Of a stretch of 14,317 nucleotides of DNA, positions 1-7,351 are shown piece after piece. A program made the translations under genes and the position numbers. The DNA is from an uncultured Limnohabitans sp. (lineage in GTDB: Bacteria; Pseudomonadota; Gammaproteobacteria; Burkholderiales; Burkholderiaceae_C). The stretch is from contig NZ_CALBEX010000406.1 in assembly GCF_937889215.1 (NCBI RefSeq), positions 1 to 14,317 of the forward strand, in the 5' to 3' direction. The notes under the pieces are model-generated. The model had not been told where the DNA came from. It did not search any database and saw only the letters and a list, made by a program, of their open reading frames with translations. The first letter of the stretch is position 1. Each line of letters opens with the position of its first letter.

Positions 1-1782
1 GTGCAGCTTGAACTCGGCTTGCCAGGCGGCGGGGTCGATGCTGGTCACAGACTTGAACTGCTCGGCGCTGAAGTCGATGCCGCTCCAGTTGATCTCTGCG
101 TAAGTGGGGGCCACGCCGAACATGGTTTGCTCGCCCTGGGCTTTGCCTTCCAGGCGGTCGATCATCCACTTGAGCACGCGCATGTTGTCGCCGTAACCTG
201 GCCAGACGAACGAGCCGTCTTCGCCCTTGCGGAACCAGTTGACGCAGTACATGGCTGGCAGCTTGTGGCCAGCAGCCTGGGCCTTGGCACCGGTATCGAG
301 CCAGTGCTGGAAGTAGTCGCTCATGTTGTAACCGCAGAACGGCAGCATGGCGAAGGGGTCGCGGCGCACCACGCCTTGCGCGCCAAAGGCGGCAGCGGTG
401 GTCTCAGAGCCCATGGTCGCGGCCATGTACACACCTTCGGTCCAGCTGCGCGCTTCGGTGACGAGGGGCACGGTGGTGGAGCGGCGGCCACCGAACATGA
501 AGGCGTCGATCGGCACGCCAGCAGCGTCGTCCCAGGCGGGGTCGAGTGCCGGGTTGTTGGTCGAAGCCACGGTGAAGCGGGCGTTGGGGTGAGCGGCTTT
601 GGCACCGGTCTCTTTGGCGATCTGGGGGGTCCAGTCCTTGCCTTGCCAGTCGATCAAATGATCGGGCAGCTTGCCGGTGTCTTTTTCCATGCCTTCCCAC
701 CACACGTCGCCGTCGTCCGTGAGGGCCACGTTGGTGAAGATCACGTCCTTGTGCAGGCTCAGCATGCAGTTGGGGTTGGTCTTCATGTTGGTGCCGGGGG
801 CCACGCCAAAGTAACCGGCTTCGGGGTTGATGGCGTACATCTTGCCGTCGGTGTGCGGCTTGACCCAGGCGATGTCGTCGCCGATGGTGGTGACTTTCCA
901 GCCGTCAAACGCTGCAGGCGGCACGAGCATCGAGAAGTTGGTTTTGCCGCAAGCGCTGGGGAATGCTGCTGCGACGTGGTACTTTTTGCCTTCGGGGTTG
1001 GTCACGCCCAAGATCAGCATGTGCTCGGCCAGCCAGCCTTGGTCTTTTCCCATGTTCGAGGCGATGCGCAGCGCAAAGCACTTCTTGCCCAGCAGCGCGT
1101 TGCCGCCGTAGCCCGAACCGTAAGACCAGATTTCGCGGGTCTCGGGGTAGTGCACGATGTACTTGGTGTTGGGGTTGCAAGGCCAAGAGGTCTTGTCTTT
1201 TTCGCCAGCAGCCAAAGGTGCGCCCACGGTGTGCATGCAAGGCACGAACTCGCCATCGGTGCCCAGCACATCAAACACGGCTTTGCCCATGCGGGTCATG
1301 ATTTTCTGGTTCACGGCGACGTAAGCGCTGTCGCTCAGCTCAATACCGATGTGGCTGATGTGCGAGCCCAGCGGGCCCATCGAGAACGGCACCACGTACA
1401 TCGTGCGGCCAGCCATGCAGCCGTCAAAAAGGGGGTGCAGCGTGGTGCGCATTTGCGCGGGTTCCATCCAGTTGTTGGTGGGGCCGGCGTCTTCTTTTTT
1501 GGCCGAGCAGATGTAGGTGCGGTCTTCCACGCGGGCCACATCCGATGGGTCAGAGCAAGCCAGGAACGAGTTGGCGCGCTTGGCGGGGTTGAGCTTTTTG
1601 AAGGTGCCCGCAGTCACCAGTTCAGCGCACAGGCGGTCGTATTCTTCTTGTGAGCCGTCGCACCAATAGATGTTGGCGGGCTTGCACAGGGCGGCCATCT
1701 CGGCGACCCAGGCGATCAGCTTGGCGTTTTTAACGTAAGCGGGTGTATTGAGGGCCAGGCCCTGCATCACGGGTGAGTTCAT
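1..1782 (-). CDS. pckG: Phosphoenolpyruvate carboxykinase (GTP), 3' end cut by window
   Basis: Interconverts oxaloacetate + GTP and phosphoenolpyruvate + GDP + CO2 in the cytosol, the entry step of gluconeogenesis. The frame reads 594 codons from ATG at 1782 to the window edge with no stop, so roughly the last 20-30 residues are missing if it has the usual 600-620. Seen motifs: [10 protein letters not shown] near residues 96-105, the substrate-loop [15 protein letters not shown] at about 221-235, the P-loop/kinase-1a [11 protein letters not shown] at 272-282 with the hyper-reactive Cys278, and [14 protein letters not shown] at 325-338. These define the GTP-dependent family rather than the ATP-dependent pckA. 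The start is supported by GGAG eight bases upstream. It stands alone, divergent from modA. A 550-codon open frame on the opposite strand (1-1653) is a shadow. Confidence 0.96.
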   Translation of the reverse strand, partial: MNSPVMQGLALNTPAYVKNAKLIAWVAEMAALCKPANIYWCDGSQEEYDRLCAELVTAGTFKKLNPAKRANSFLACSDPSDVARVEDRTYICSAKKEDAGPTNNWMEPAQMRTTLHPLFDGCMAGRTMYVVPFSMGPLGSHISHIGIELSDSAYVAVNQKIMTRMGKAVFDVLGTDGEFVPCMHTVGAPLAAGEKDKTSWPCNPNTKYIVHYPETREIWSYGSGYGGNALLGKKCFALRIASNMGKDQGWLAEHMLILGVTNPEGKKYHVAAAFPSACGKTNFSMLVPPAAFDGWKVTTIGDDIAWVKPHTDGKMYAINPEAGYFGVAPGTNMKTNPNCMLSLHKDVIFTNVALTDDGDVWWEGMEKDTGKLPDHLIDWQGKDWTPQIAKETGAKAAHPNARFTVASTNNPALDPAWDDAAGVPIDAFMFGGRRSTTVPLVTEARSWTEGVYMAATMGSETTAAAFGAQGVVRRDPFAMLPFCGYNMSDYFQHWLDTGAKAQAAGHKLPAMYCVNWFRKGEDGSFVWPGYGDNMRVLKWMIDRLEGKAQGEQTMFGVAPTYAEINWSGIDFSAEQFKSVTSIDPAAWQAEFKLH

Positions 1783-1807
1783 GGAAAAAGCTCCAAAGTT
1801 TAAAAAT

Positions 1808-1848
1808 CGTTTTTTCAAAGAGTCCGGTCAGGGCTTTTTGAAAAAACG
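1808..1848 (-). promoter_or_regulatory. Inverted repeat in pckG upstream/leader region
   Basis: Arms CGTTTTTTCAAA (1808-1819) and TTTGAAAAAACG (1837-1848) are perfectly complementary over 12 bases, separated by 17 bases. The structure lies 26-66 bases before the pckG ATG. On the pckG strand the second arm is followed by ATTTTTAAA, so it could form a weak AU-rich leader hairpin; it could equally be a DNA operator for a dimeric regulator. I could not identify convincing promoter boxes in the 199-base gap. Dyad is seen; role is inferred. Confidence 0.45.
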
Positions 1849-1981
1849 GCTCAGGCGCTGAGATACTGCACGGGTTCTGACGATGCACGCAAAGCCATAT
1901 CGTTGTCAGCAGCGGGCCTCGATTTTAGGGAGACCGCCTTGACCGTGCCTGTCAAAAGAGAGCAAAAACCCCATTAAATAC

Positions 1982-2806
1982 ATGCAAAAAATGCATTACG
2001 TTATGCCGGATAGAAAATGGCCGAGAGCCCTGAAGCCGCGCCGCGCATGTCTGGCCATGGCGGCCGTCTGCTGCTTGTCGCTGGCCATGCCCGGTCAGGC
2101 TGAAACCGTAAAAGTGGTGAAAATTGCCGCTGCCAGCAATTTGAAGTTTGTACTCGCTGACCTTACAAGCCAGTACAAGCAACAAACAGGTGTTCAAGTG
2201 GATGTGAATCTCGGGGCATCGGGCAATTTGGCCCGACAGGTCATGCAAGGCTTGCCGGTCGAGCAGTTCATCTCGGCCGACGAGGCTTGGGTGGGGCAAT
2301 TGGTGAGGTCCGGCCGCACCTTGGACGACGGTCAGCGCTACGCCACGGGGCGCTTGGCCTTGGTTGTGCCTAAAAATTCAGCATTGCCTTGGCGTCAAGG
2401 ATTGGCCGCAGTGGCCAACGCCCTGAAGCCCGGTGACAAGTTTGCCTGGGCCAATCCCGCACTGGCCCCCTATGGGGTGGCCGCCGAGCAGGTCATGCAG
2501 CGCTTGGGTCTGTTGGGGCAGCTGGCCAGCCACAAAGTGATGGGCGACAACATCGGGCAAACCACCCAGTTTGTGGCCACGGGGGCGGCGCAGGCGGGCA
2601 TCACCGCGCTGTCTTTGGCCGCCGCGCCCGCCATAGCCCTCAGCGTGCAGGCCTTGCCTTTGCCCGAGACAGGGCACACGCCGTTGCACCAGCGCATGGT
2701 CTTGCTCAAAGGGGCAAGCCCCGCTGCCGTGGCGTGGCAGCAGTACCTGCTCAGCCCGCAAGCGCAGGCGCTGTTTGTACGCCATGGTTACGCCTTGCCG
2801 CAATAA
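1982..2806 (+). CDS. modA: Molybdate ABC transporter, periplasmic substrate-binding protein ModA
   Basis: Captures molybdate (and probably tungstate) in the periplasm and delivers it to ModBC. The longest frame is 274 residues. It has a signal peptide: basic stretch around residues 11-21, hydrophobic core at about 22-36, likely cleavage after PGQA at 40. The mature part opens with KIAAASN (oxyanion-binding Ser52), then NLGASGNLARQ at 76-86 and DNIGQTTQFVATGAAQAG at 189-206, all typical of ModA. Start is uncertain: ATGs at 1982, 1991 and 2003 are in frame, none with a clear Shine-Dalgarno sequence; all leave the signal peptide whole, and 2003 gives the most usual length. First gene of modABC; modB starts 27 bases after its stop. 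Confidence 0.93.
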   Translation: MQKMHYVMPDRKWPRALKPRRACLAMAAVCCLSLAMPGQAETVKVVKIAAASNLKFVLADLTSQYKQQTGVQVDVNLGASGNLARQVMQGLPVEQFISADEAWVGQLVRSGRTLDDGQRYATGRLALVVPKNSALPWRQGLAAVANALKPGDKFAWANPALAPYGVAAEQVMQRLGLLGQLASHKVMGDNIGQTTQFVATGAAQAGITALSLAAAPAIALSVQALPLPETGHTPLHQRMVLLKGASPAAVAWQQYLLSPQAQALFVRHGYALPQ

Positions 2807-2833
2807 TCAAGCTCCTTTGCAAACCTGCACCCC

Positions 2834-3511
2834 ATGGATTGGTCCGCACTCTCTGTTTCATTGACCTTGGCCGTTTTGACCACCTTGGTCTTGCTGCCGC
2901 TGGGCTTGGCCCTGGCGCGCTGGCTGGCCGTGACCGCCTGGGCCGGTCGGCCCGTGGTGGAGGCTTTGCTGCTGCTGCCTTTGCTGCTGCCGCCCACAGT
3001 GATCGGGTTCTACTTTTTGGTGGCCTTTGGCCAGGGCAGCGCCTTGGGCGCTTGGTTGGCGGCATCAGGCATACGGCTGGTCTTCACTTTAGAAGGCCTG
3101 TTGCTGGTGAGCGTGCTGGTCAACTTGCCTTTCATGGTGCAACCGATTCAGCGGGCGTTTGCGGCGGTGCCGCACAGCCTGCGCGAAGCGGCCTGGGTCT
3201 CGGGCCTGTCCAGCTGGCAGACCTTTTGGCGCATTGAGCTGCCCTTGGCTTGGCCCGGTTTGCTGGCCGGCATGGCGCTCACGGTGGCGCACACCTTGGG
3301 CGAGTTTGGCGTGGTGCTCATGGTGGGTGGCAACATCGAGGGCGAGACCCGCACTTTGTCGGTGTCGCTTTATGACAAGGTGCAGGGCATGGATTTGCAG
3401 TCGGCCCATGTGATGGCGCTGGCGCTGGTGGGCGTGTCTTTGACCGCGTTGACCTTGGTGTTGGCGTTTGACAGGGTGGGCCAGCGCGGCCGCGCCCTGC
3501 AGGAGCGCTGA
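2834..3511 (+). CDS. modB: Molybdate ABC transporter permease ModB
   Basis: Inner-membrane channel subunit, 225 residues, close to the family norm. Hydrophobic segments are seen at about 8-30, 42-66, 85-105, 136-160 and 192-212, consistent with five spans. LLPPTVIGFYFL at 51-62 is typical of molybdate permeases, and the cytoplasmic EAA loop that docks to ModC is at 118-137 (EAAWVSGL, with the conserved Gly). GEFGVVLMVGGNIEGETRT at 156-174 is the usual C-terminal conserved block. The stop overlaps the modC start by one base (TGATG), so translation of the two is probably coupled. The ribosome site before its own ATG is weak. Confidence 0.95.
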   Translation: MDWSALSVSLTLAVLTTLVLLPLGLALARWLAVTAWAGRPVVEALLLLPLLLPPTVIGFYFLVAFGQGSALGAWLAASGIRLVFTLEGLLLVSVLVNLPFMVQPIQRAFAAVPHSLREAAWVSGLSSWQTFWRIELPLAWPGLLAGMALTVAHTLGEFGVVLMVGGNIEGETRTLSVSLYDKVQGMDLQSAHVMALALVGVSLTALTLVLAFDRVGQRGRALQER

Positions 3512-4680
3512 TGCAAGGTTTGCAAGTGCAACTGCGCTCGGCCAGCCCCATTCGGCTAGAGGCCGAATTTGACTGCGGCGCGGGCGAGCTGGTGGCGCTG
3601 GTTGGGCCGTCGGGCAGCGGCAAGACCAGCATGCTGCGCGCCATCGCGGGGCTGTGGACGCCGGCCGATGTGCAAGGCCGCATTCAAGTGGCGGGGCAGG
3701 CCTGGCTCGACAAAGCAGCGGGCCTGAACCTGAGCCCACAGCAGCGCCGGGCGGGCCTGGTGTTCCAGCAGTACGCGCTGTTTCCGCACATGACGGCGCT
3801 GGCCAACGTGGCCTTGGCCGCCGGGCCGGGCTGGTCGGGCGAGGATGTGCAAACTTTGCTGGCCCGCTTGGGCCTGGCCACGCTGAGCCAGCGCAGGCCG
3901 TCTCAACTCTCGGGCGGCCAGCAGCAGCGCGTGGCCTTGGCGCGTGCTCTGGTGCGCGTGATGCCCAGGCCGTCGGCGGCCCATACCTCAGCGCCAGAAG
4001 CCTTGCCCGGCGTCTTGTTGCTCGACGAACCCTTTTCTGCCGTAGACGCGCCCACACGCCAGACGCTTTACCGCGAACTGGCCGCTTTGCGCCAGAAGGT
4101 GTCGGTGCCCATGGTGTTGGTCACACACGACCTGGCCGAGGCCCGCCGCCTGGCCGACCGGGTGGTGATCGTGGATGCAGGCCAGACCCTGCAAACCGGC
4201 GAGCCCGCCCGCGTGTTCGCCAGCCCCCGCAACGCCCGCGTGGCCGAGTTGGTGGGCATTCAAAACCACTTTGAAGGGCAATTTTTCAAGGACCAACCCG
4301 GCTGGGGACGGCTGCGTTGGACGGTGTCCGGCCAAGCCGAAATGGCCATTGATCTGGCTGTGGTGGACAAAAGCAAAATCGACGACGGCACGCGGGTGAC
4401 CTGGGTGCTCAATGGTGAGCAGGTCGATGTGCTGGCCGAAGGCGAGCTGCCCGGCGCTGGGGAGCCCGGCCAAACCCGCATGCGCTGTCAGTTGTTGGAA
4501 GTCTTGTCTTTGGGTGAAATCAGTCTGTGCACGCTCAGGCCTGAAGCCTTGCCCGGTCAAACCATCACCCTGAACTTGACCACCCGCCTCTTGCAACGTT
4601 TGCAAGTTGGCGCCGGCGGGTGGCTCCAACTGCTGATCGCCCCAGGGGCGTTGCACATCATGCCGGTGCGGACAAAATAA
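3511..4680 (+). CDS. modC: Molybdate ABC transporter ATP-binding protein ModC
   Basis: Hydrolyses ATP to drive molybdate import through ModB. The 389-residue product has the nucleotide-binding domain first: Walker A GPSGSGKT at 32-39, Q-loop near 86, signature LSGGQQQR at 133-140, Walker B VLLLDEP at 168-174 and the switch His206. From about 290 to 385 it has the molybdate-binding TOBE-type regulatory domain of ModC proteins. AGGAG seven bases before ATG, inside the end of modB, supports the start. Oddity: about 15 extra Pro/Ala-rich residues (148-167) sit between the signature helix and Walker B, where other ABC ATPases have a very short linker. No plus-strand terminator with a T-run follows. 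Confidence 0.95.
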   Translation: MQGLQVQLRSASPIRLEAEFDCGAGELVALVGPSGSGKTSMLRAIAGLWTPADVQGRIQVAGQAWLDKAAGLNLSPQQRRAGLVFQQYALFPHMTALANVALAAGPGWSGEDVQTLLARLGLATLSQRRPSQLSGGQQQRVALARALVRVMPRPSAAHTSAPEALPGVLLLDEPFSAVDAPTRQTLYRELAALRQKVSVPMVLVTHDLAEARRLADRVVIVDAGQTLQTGEPARVFASPRNARVAELVGIQNHFEGQFFKDQPGWGRLRWTVSGQAEMAIDLAVVDKSKIDDGTRVTWVLNGEQVDVLAEGELPGAGEPGQTRMRCQLLEVLSLGEISLCTLRPEALPGQTITLNLTTRLLQRLQVGAGGWLQLLIAPGALHIMPVRTK

Positions 4681-4709
4681 AACCCGCAAAGCGCGAGCCG
4701 TTGCGGGTT
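4674..4709 (-). terminator. Rho-independent terminator of the thioesterase/small-protein unit
   Basis: Perfect 9-base stem AACCCGCAA (4681-4689) and TTGCGGGTT (4701-4709) with an 11-base loop. Read on the minus strand, the stem is followed by TTTTATTTT (4682-4674), the T-run of an intrinsic terminator. It lies 46 bases past the stop of the 44-residue membrane protein. The T-run covers the modC stop codon on the other strand. On the plus strand the hairpin is followed by GGGGTGG, so it is a poor terminator for modC. Confidence 0.75.
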
Positions 4710-4754
4710 GGGGTGGTGGGCCGCTAACGGCGCACCGACAGGGCGTCGAACACC

Positions 4755-4889
4755 TCAGGCCATGAACACGGCGATGAAGGCCAGCAAGAAAATCAGCACA
4801 GCACCGGCGGCTGGGATGACCATGGGGATGTACTTGACCACGTTTTCCACGGGATCGTCAGAAGTGTGTGCGTCGTTGTGATTGGACAT
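4755..4889 (-). CDS. Small single-span membrane protein, function unknown
   Basis: A 44-residue product. The N-terminal half is hydrophilic and acidic/His-containing (MSNHNDAHTSDDPVENVVKY), followed by one hydrophobic segment at about residues 22-43 that runs to the C-terminus, so it is probably a tail-type inner-membrane protein. The frame can be extended upstream to 4961 but those residues look non-coding and would overlap the thioesterase stop; ATG at 4889 has GAGG six bases upstream and is preferred. It follows the thioesterase gene by 68 bases on the same strand and precedes a strong terminator, suggesting co-transcription. I do not recognise the family. Confidence 0.72.
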   Translation of the reverse strand: MSNHNDAHTSDDPVENVVKYIPMVIPAAGAVLIFLLAFIAVFMA

Positions 4890-4957
4890 GGGGGGCCTCA
4901 GAACAAGAATGGCGGTATTGTAGCCAAGCTCGGCTGGCGGGCTGCTGACAACCCGCC

Positions 4958-5383
4958 TCACATCAGGGCATAGGTGGTGCTGGCCCGGAAAACGCTCTTG
5001 CCGTCATCGGCTCCTGACAAATCGATCTCGCCAAAAGCCATGGCCTTGCCTGCGCGCAGCACCCGAGCGGTGACCAGTGCATCTTGGCCTGACAGGGGTT
5101 TCATGAAGCTGCTCGACAGCTGCACCGTACTGCAAGGCCGAAACTGTCCAAAGTGCTTGATCAGTGCCAGCACCATGGCCGTGTCGGCAGCGGCCATCAT
5201 GGCTTGGCCGCACAGCATGCCGCCCACCCGTGCGAGTTGATCGTTTTGCGGCAAGCGCAGGGTCACGCTGTCGGCCTCGAAGCGCTCGACCTGCAGGTCG
5301 AGCGCCTGCACCCAGGGGGCGAACAATTCACCCAAGGCTTGTTGCAAGGTCTCGCGGCTGACTGCGGTGTGTGAGGGGGTCAT
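4958..5383 (-). CDS. PaaI-type hotdog-fold thioesterase
   Basis: A 141-residue single hotdog-domain protein, the usual length for the PaaI/YdiI group, which hydrolyse acyl-CoA (often aryl- or medium-chain) thioesters in the cytosol. The pattern GGMLCGQAMMAAADTAM at residues 54-70 is the helix of the hotdog fold, with Asp67 as the likely catalytic acid. The STVQLSSSFMKPLSG strand pair (85-99) and the ALVTARVLRAGKAMAFGEIDL strand (102-122) follow the family pattern. AAGG seven bases before the ATG supports the start. Substrate cannot be told from sequence; no phenylacetate or fatty-acid genes are nearby. Divergent from the aminotransferase gene and followed by the small membrane protein. Confidence 0.85.
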   Translation of the reverse strand: MTPSHTAVSRETLQQALGELFAPWVQALDLQVERFEADSVTLRLPQNDQLARVGGMLCGQAMMAAADTAMVLALIKHFGQFRPCSTVQLSSSFMKPLSGQDALVTARVLRAGKAMAFGEIDLSGADDGKSVFRASTTYALM

Positions 5384-5402
5384 GGCTGGCCTTGAATGAG
5401 GT

Positions 5403-5423
5403 GCTGGCCCGGGCAGGGCCAGC
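5403..5423. other. Short perfect hairpin upstream of the thioesterase gene
   Basis: Arms GCTGGCCC (5403-5410) and GGGCCAGC (5416-5423) with a 5-base loop, 20 bases before the thioesterase ATG. No T-run on either side, so it is not a standard terminator. It may be a leader hairpin or simply a dyad in the divergent promoter region. Confidence 0.4.
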
Positions 5424-5452
5424 AGGTGAAAGGGTTCCGTGGATTATCCCGT

Positions 5453-5476
5453 GCGATGGCGATGGCGATGGCGTGG
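5453..5476. repeat. Hexanucleotide tandem repeat GCGATG
   Basis: Three exact copies of GCGATG (5453-5470) and a fourth imperfect one (GCGTGG, 5471-5476) in the gap between the divergent thioesterase and aminotransferase genes. It does not lie in a supported coding region. Such short arrays can vary in copy number and alter promoter spacing, but no effect is shown here. Confidence 0.6.
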
Positions 5477-5586
5477 GAGTGGCAATTTGTGTCGTTGGCC
5501 TGGCCTAAGCTATCGCCCAAGGCACAGGCTGTGCACACTTGCCAACTTAAACTGAAATGTCTCATTCACCGACAAGCAGGCATGGC

Positions 5587-6792
5587 ATGAACCGCTTTTC
5601 TCCGTCAACCCCCCGCATCCCCGGCATCCGCTTTGTGCATTCGCCCGGGCCGACCCATGTGCCCGACGAGGTCATGCACGCCATGCAGCGGCCCATGACC
5701 GATTTGTCCGACCCCCGTGTGGCGGCCATGATTGCCGAATGTGAAAGCGGCATGAAGCGGCTCTTACACAGCCCGCGCTCTGATGTGTTTTTGTTTGCCA
5801 GCAACGGCCATGGCATGTGGGAGTCGGCAGCGGCCAACCTGGCGTCGCCGCAGCACACCTTGCTGCTGGCCGGTTCCGGTCATTTTTCAGACCAGTGGGC
5901 GATCCAGATTGAGGGTATGGGCATCGCTTTGCAGCGCACGCCTTACCAAGAGGGCTATCCCTTTGACGTGGCCGCAATCGAGCAAGTCCTGCGCGAAGAT
6001 AAGGACCACCGCATCAGCGCCGTGATGGTGGTGCACACCGACACGGCCAGCGGCGTGACCAGCGATTTGGCGGCGGTGCGTCGAGTCATCGATGCGGCGG
6101 CTCACCCGGCACTGTATGTGGTGGACGTGGTGGCCTCGCTGGCCGCCAGTCCGTTTGACATGGACGCGCTGGGCGTGGACGTGGCCTTGGGCAGCTCACA
6201 AAAGGGGCTGATGATGCCGCCCGGTCTGGGCTTTGTGGCCGTGAACGCCAAAGCCATGGCATGGTCAGCCCGTCATGCCCAACCTCGCTTTTACTGGGAC
6301 TGGCAACGCCGTGACAGCAGCAACCAGTCGGCCAAGTTTTGCGGCACGCCGCCACTGGCCCACATCGCCGGGCTAGAGACGGCGATCGCGTTGCTTGAAG
6401 AAGAGGGCTTGCCCAATGTGTGGGCGCGCCACCAGCGCTTGGCGGGCGCGGTGCACGCAGCGGTCGAGCGTTGGGCGGTGCCGGGGGCCATGCGTTTCCA
6501 TGCCAAATTGCCCGAGACGCGCTCGGCCTCGGTCACCGCCATCGAGGTGGCACCGGGCATCGACCCCGAGGCTTTGCGCACGGTGGCGCGTGAACGCTTT
6601 CAGGTGGCCATGGCGGGCGGCTTGGGCCCGTTGGCGGGTCGGGTGTTTCGCATCGGCCATCTGGGCGACATGAACGAGCCCATGATTTTGGGCGCGCTGG
6701 CGGGTGTCGAAGCGGCCATGACGGTGCAAAAAATCCCCTTTGGCACCGATGGCGTGGCCGCTGCCGTGGCCTATTTGGCTGCGCAGACCTGA
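5587..6792 (+). CDS. Class V aminotransferase, alanine/serine-glyoxylate type
   Basis: PLP-dependent transamination, probably using alanine or serine as amino donor and glyoxylate or a related 2-oxo acid as acceptor. The product is 401 residues from ATG at 5587. Seen: substrate-loop HSPGPTHVPDEV near 18-29, SNGHGMWE at 72-79, VVDVVASL near 179-186 with the pyridine-binding Asp180, and GSSQKGLMMPPGLGF at 202-216 with the Schiff-base Lys206. The more usual HNETSTG is replaced by HTDTASG. An in-frame ATG at 5557 would add ten residues, but it has no ribosome site, whereas AGCAGG sits six bases before 5587. Stands alone on the plus strand and converges on the DUF3237 gene. Exact substrate is not determinable. 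Confidence 0.88.
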   Translation: MNRFSPSTPRIPGIRFVHSPGPTHVPDEVMHAMQRPMTDLSDPRVAAMIAECESGMKRLLHSPRSDVFLFASNGHGMWESAAANLASPQHTLLLAGSGHFSDQWAIQIEGMGIALQRTPYQEGYPFDVAAIEQVLREDKDHRISAVMVVHTDTASGVTSDLAAVRRVIDAAAHPALYVVDVVASLAASPFDMDALGVDVALGSSQKGLMMPPGLGFVAVNAKAMAWSARHAQPRFYWDWQRRDSSNQSAKFCGTPPLAHIAGLETAIALLEEEGLPNVWARHQRLAGAVHAAVERWAVPGAMRFHAKLPETRSASVTAIEVAPGIDPEALRTVARERFQVAMAGGLGPLAGRVFRIGHLGDMNEPMILGALAGVEAAMTVQKIPFGTDGVAAAVAYLAAQT

Positions 6793-6826
6793 GGGCTTGC
6801 ACACCAACATCGGCGGTCCCCCGGGT

Positions 6827-7294
6827 TCAGAGCACCCGGTAAAAACTCAAATACACCCCATCGGGCGCACGCCGTCCGGTGCCCACAAATTGGCTTTCGC
6901 TCAGCCAAGCCCACTGCGGCGCTGTGGCTTCCAGTTTGGGCTGACAGCGGAAGTAAATCTCTTCGGGGTTAACGGGTTGGCCGTTCATGATGCGCTGTGA
7001 ATTTTCCAGCGAAGCCACGCGCAGCGCAGTGTTTTGCACAAACACCCGGCTGCCGTCGGCGAGTTCGATCACATAACGCGCATCCAGGTGCGCCTGCGTG
7101 CCGCCGCCCAAAATCAATTGAAAGTCGGCACCACCTGCCAGCACCTTGCCATTCACCAAGGGGCCGGTCACGGTGCCGCCCGTGATCGGGATCATGCGGC
7201 GCAGGCCGGCGGGGGTGTGGCCGACTTCAACGGGTGCGGCGATGGTGACGGCCACGTTACACAGGTGTTCGAGTTGGGGTGGGGGCAAAGTCAT
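6827..7294 (-). CDS. DUF3237 (UPF0311) family protein
   Basis: A 155-residue soluble protein with the DUF3237 pattern: an N-terminal block with a Gly-rich turn (ITGGTVTGPLVNGKVLAGGADF, residues 37-58), then alternating beta strands including DARYVIELADGSRVFVQNTALR, and a terminal LSESQFVGTGRR...VYLSFYRV. The family forms a small beta-barrel and has no established biochemical role that I can state. It starts 57 bases after the DUF502 gene on the same strand, so the two may be one transcription unit. It converges with the aminotransferase gene with only 34 bases between stops. A 6-base hairpin spans its stop codon but has no T-run. Confidence 0.82.
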   Translation of the reverse strand: MTLPPPQLEHLCNVAVTIAAPVEVGHTPAGLRRMIPITGGTVTGPLVNGKVLAGGADFQLILGGGTQAHLDARYVIELADGSRVFVQNTALRVASLENSQRIMNGQPVNPEEIYFRCQPKLEATAPQWAWLSESQFVGTGRRAPDGVYLSFYRVL

Positions 7295-7351
7295 GGCAGA
7301 TCATCCAAACAAGGGGAATGCGCAGTTTAAGGCGCAGTGCCTGGCTGGCTG

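Noticed and set aside
1..1653. A 550-codon open frame on the plus strand opposite pckG
   Set aside because: It is the mirror of the pckG reading frame in GC-rich DNA; the product is a Val/Gly/His/Ala-rich shadow with no family features, while the minus strand encodes a complete set of PEP carboxykinase motifs.
1938..1980. TTGACC and TAAATA as a modA promoter
   Set aside because: The spacing is about 30 bases, far from the 16-18 needed for a sigma-70 promoter.
3089..4057. A 322-codon minus-strand open frame opposite modB/modC
   Set aside because: Arg/Pro/Ala-rich shadow of two well-identified genes, with no recognisable domain and no ribosome site.
4755..4961. Longer 68-residue form of the small membrane protein starting at 4961
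   Set aside because: The extra N-terminal residues have no membrane or signal character, would overlap the thioesterase stop, and the internal ATG at 4889 has a ribosome site.
6821..6839. Hairpin CCGGGT / ACCCGG between the aminotransferase and DUF3237 genes as a bidirectional terminator
   Set aside because: Only six base pairs, it includes the DUF3237 stop codon, and neither strand has a T-run after it.
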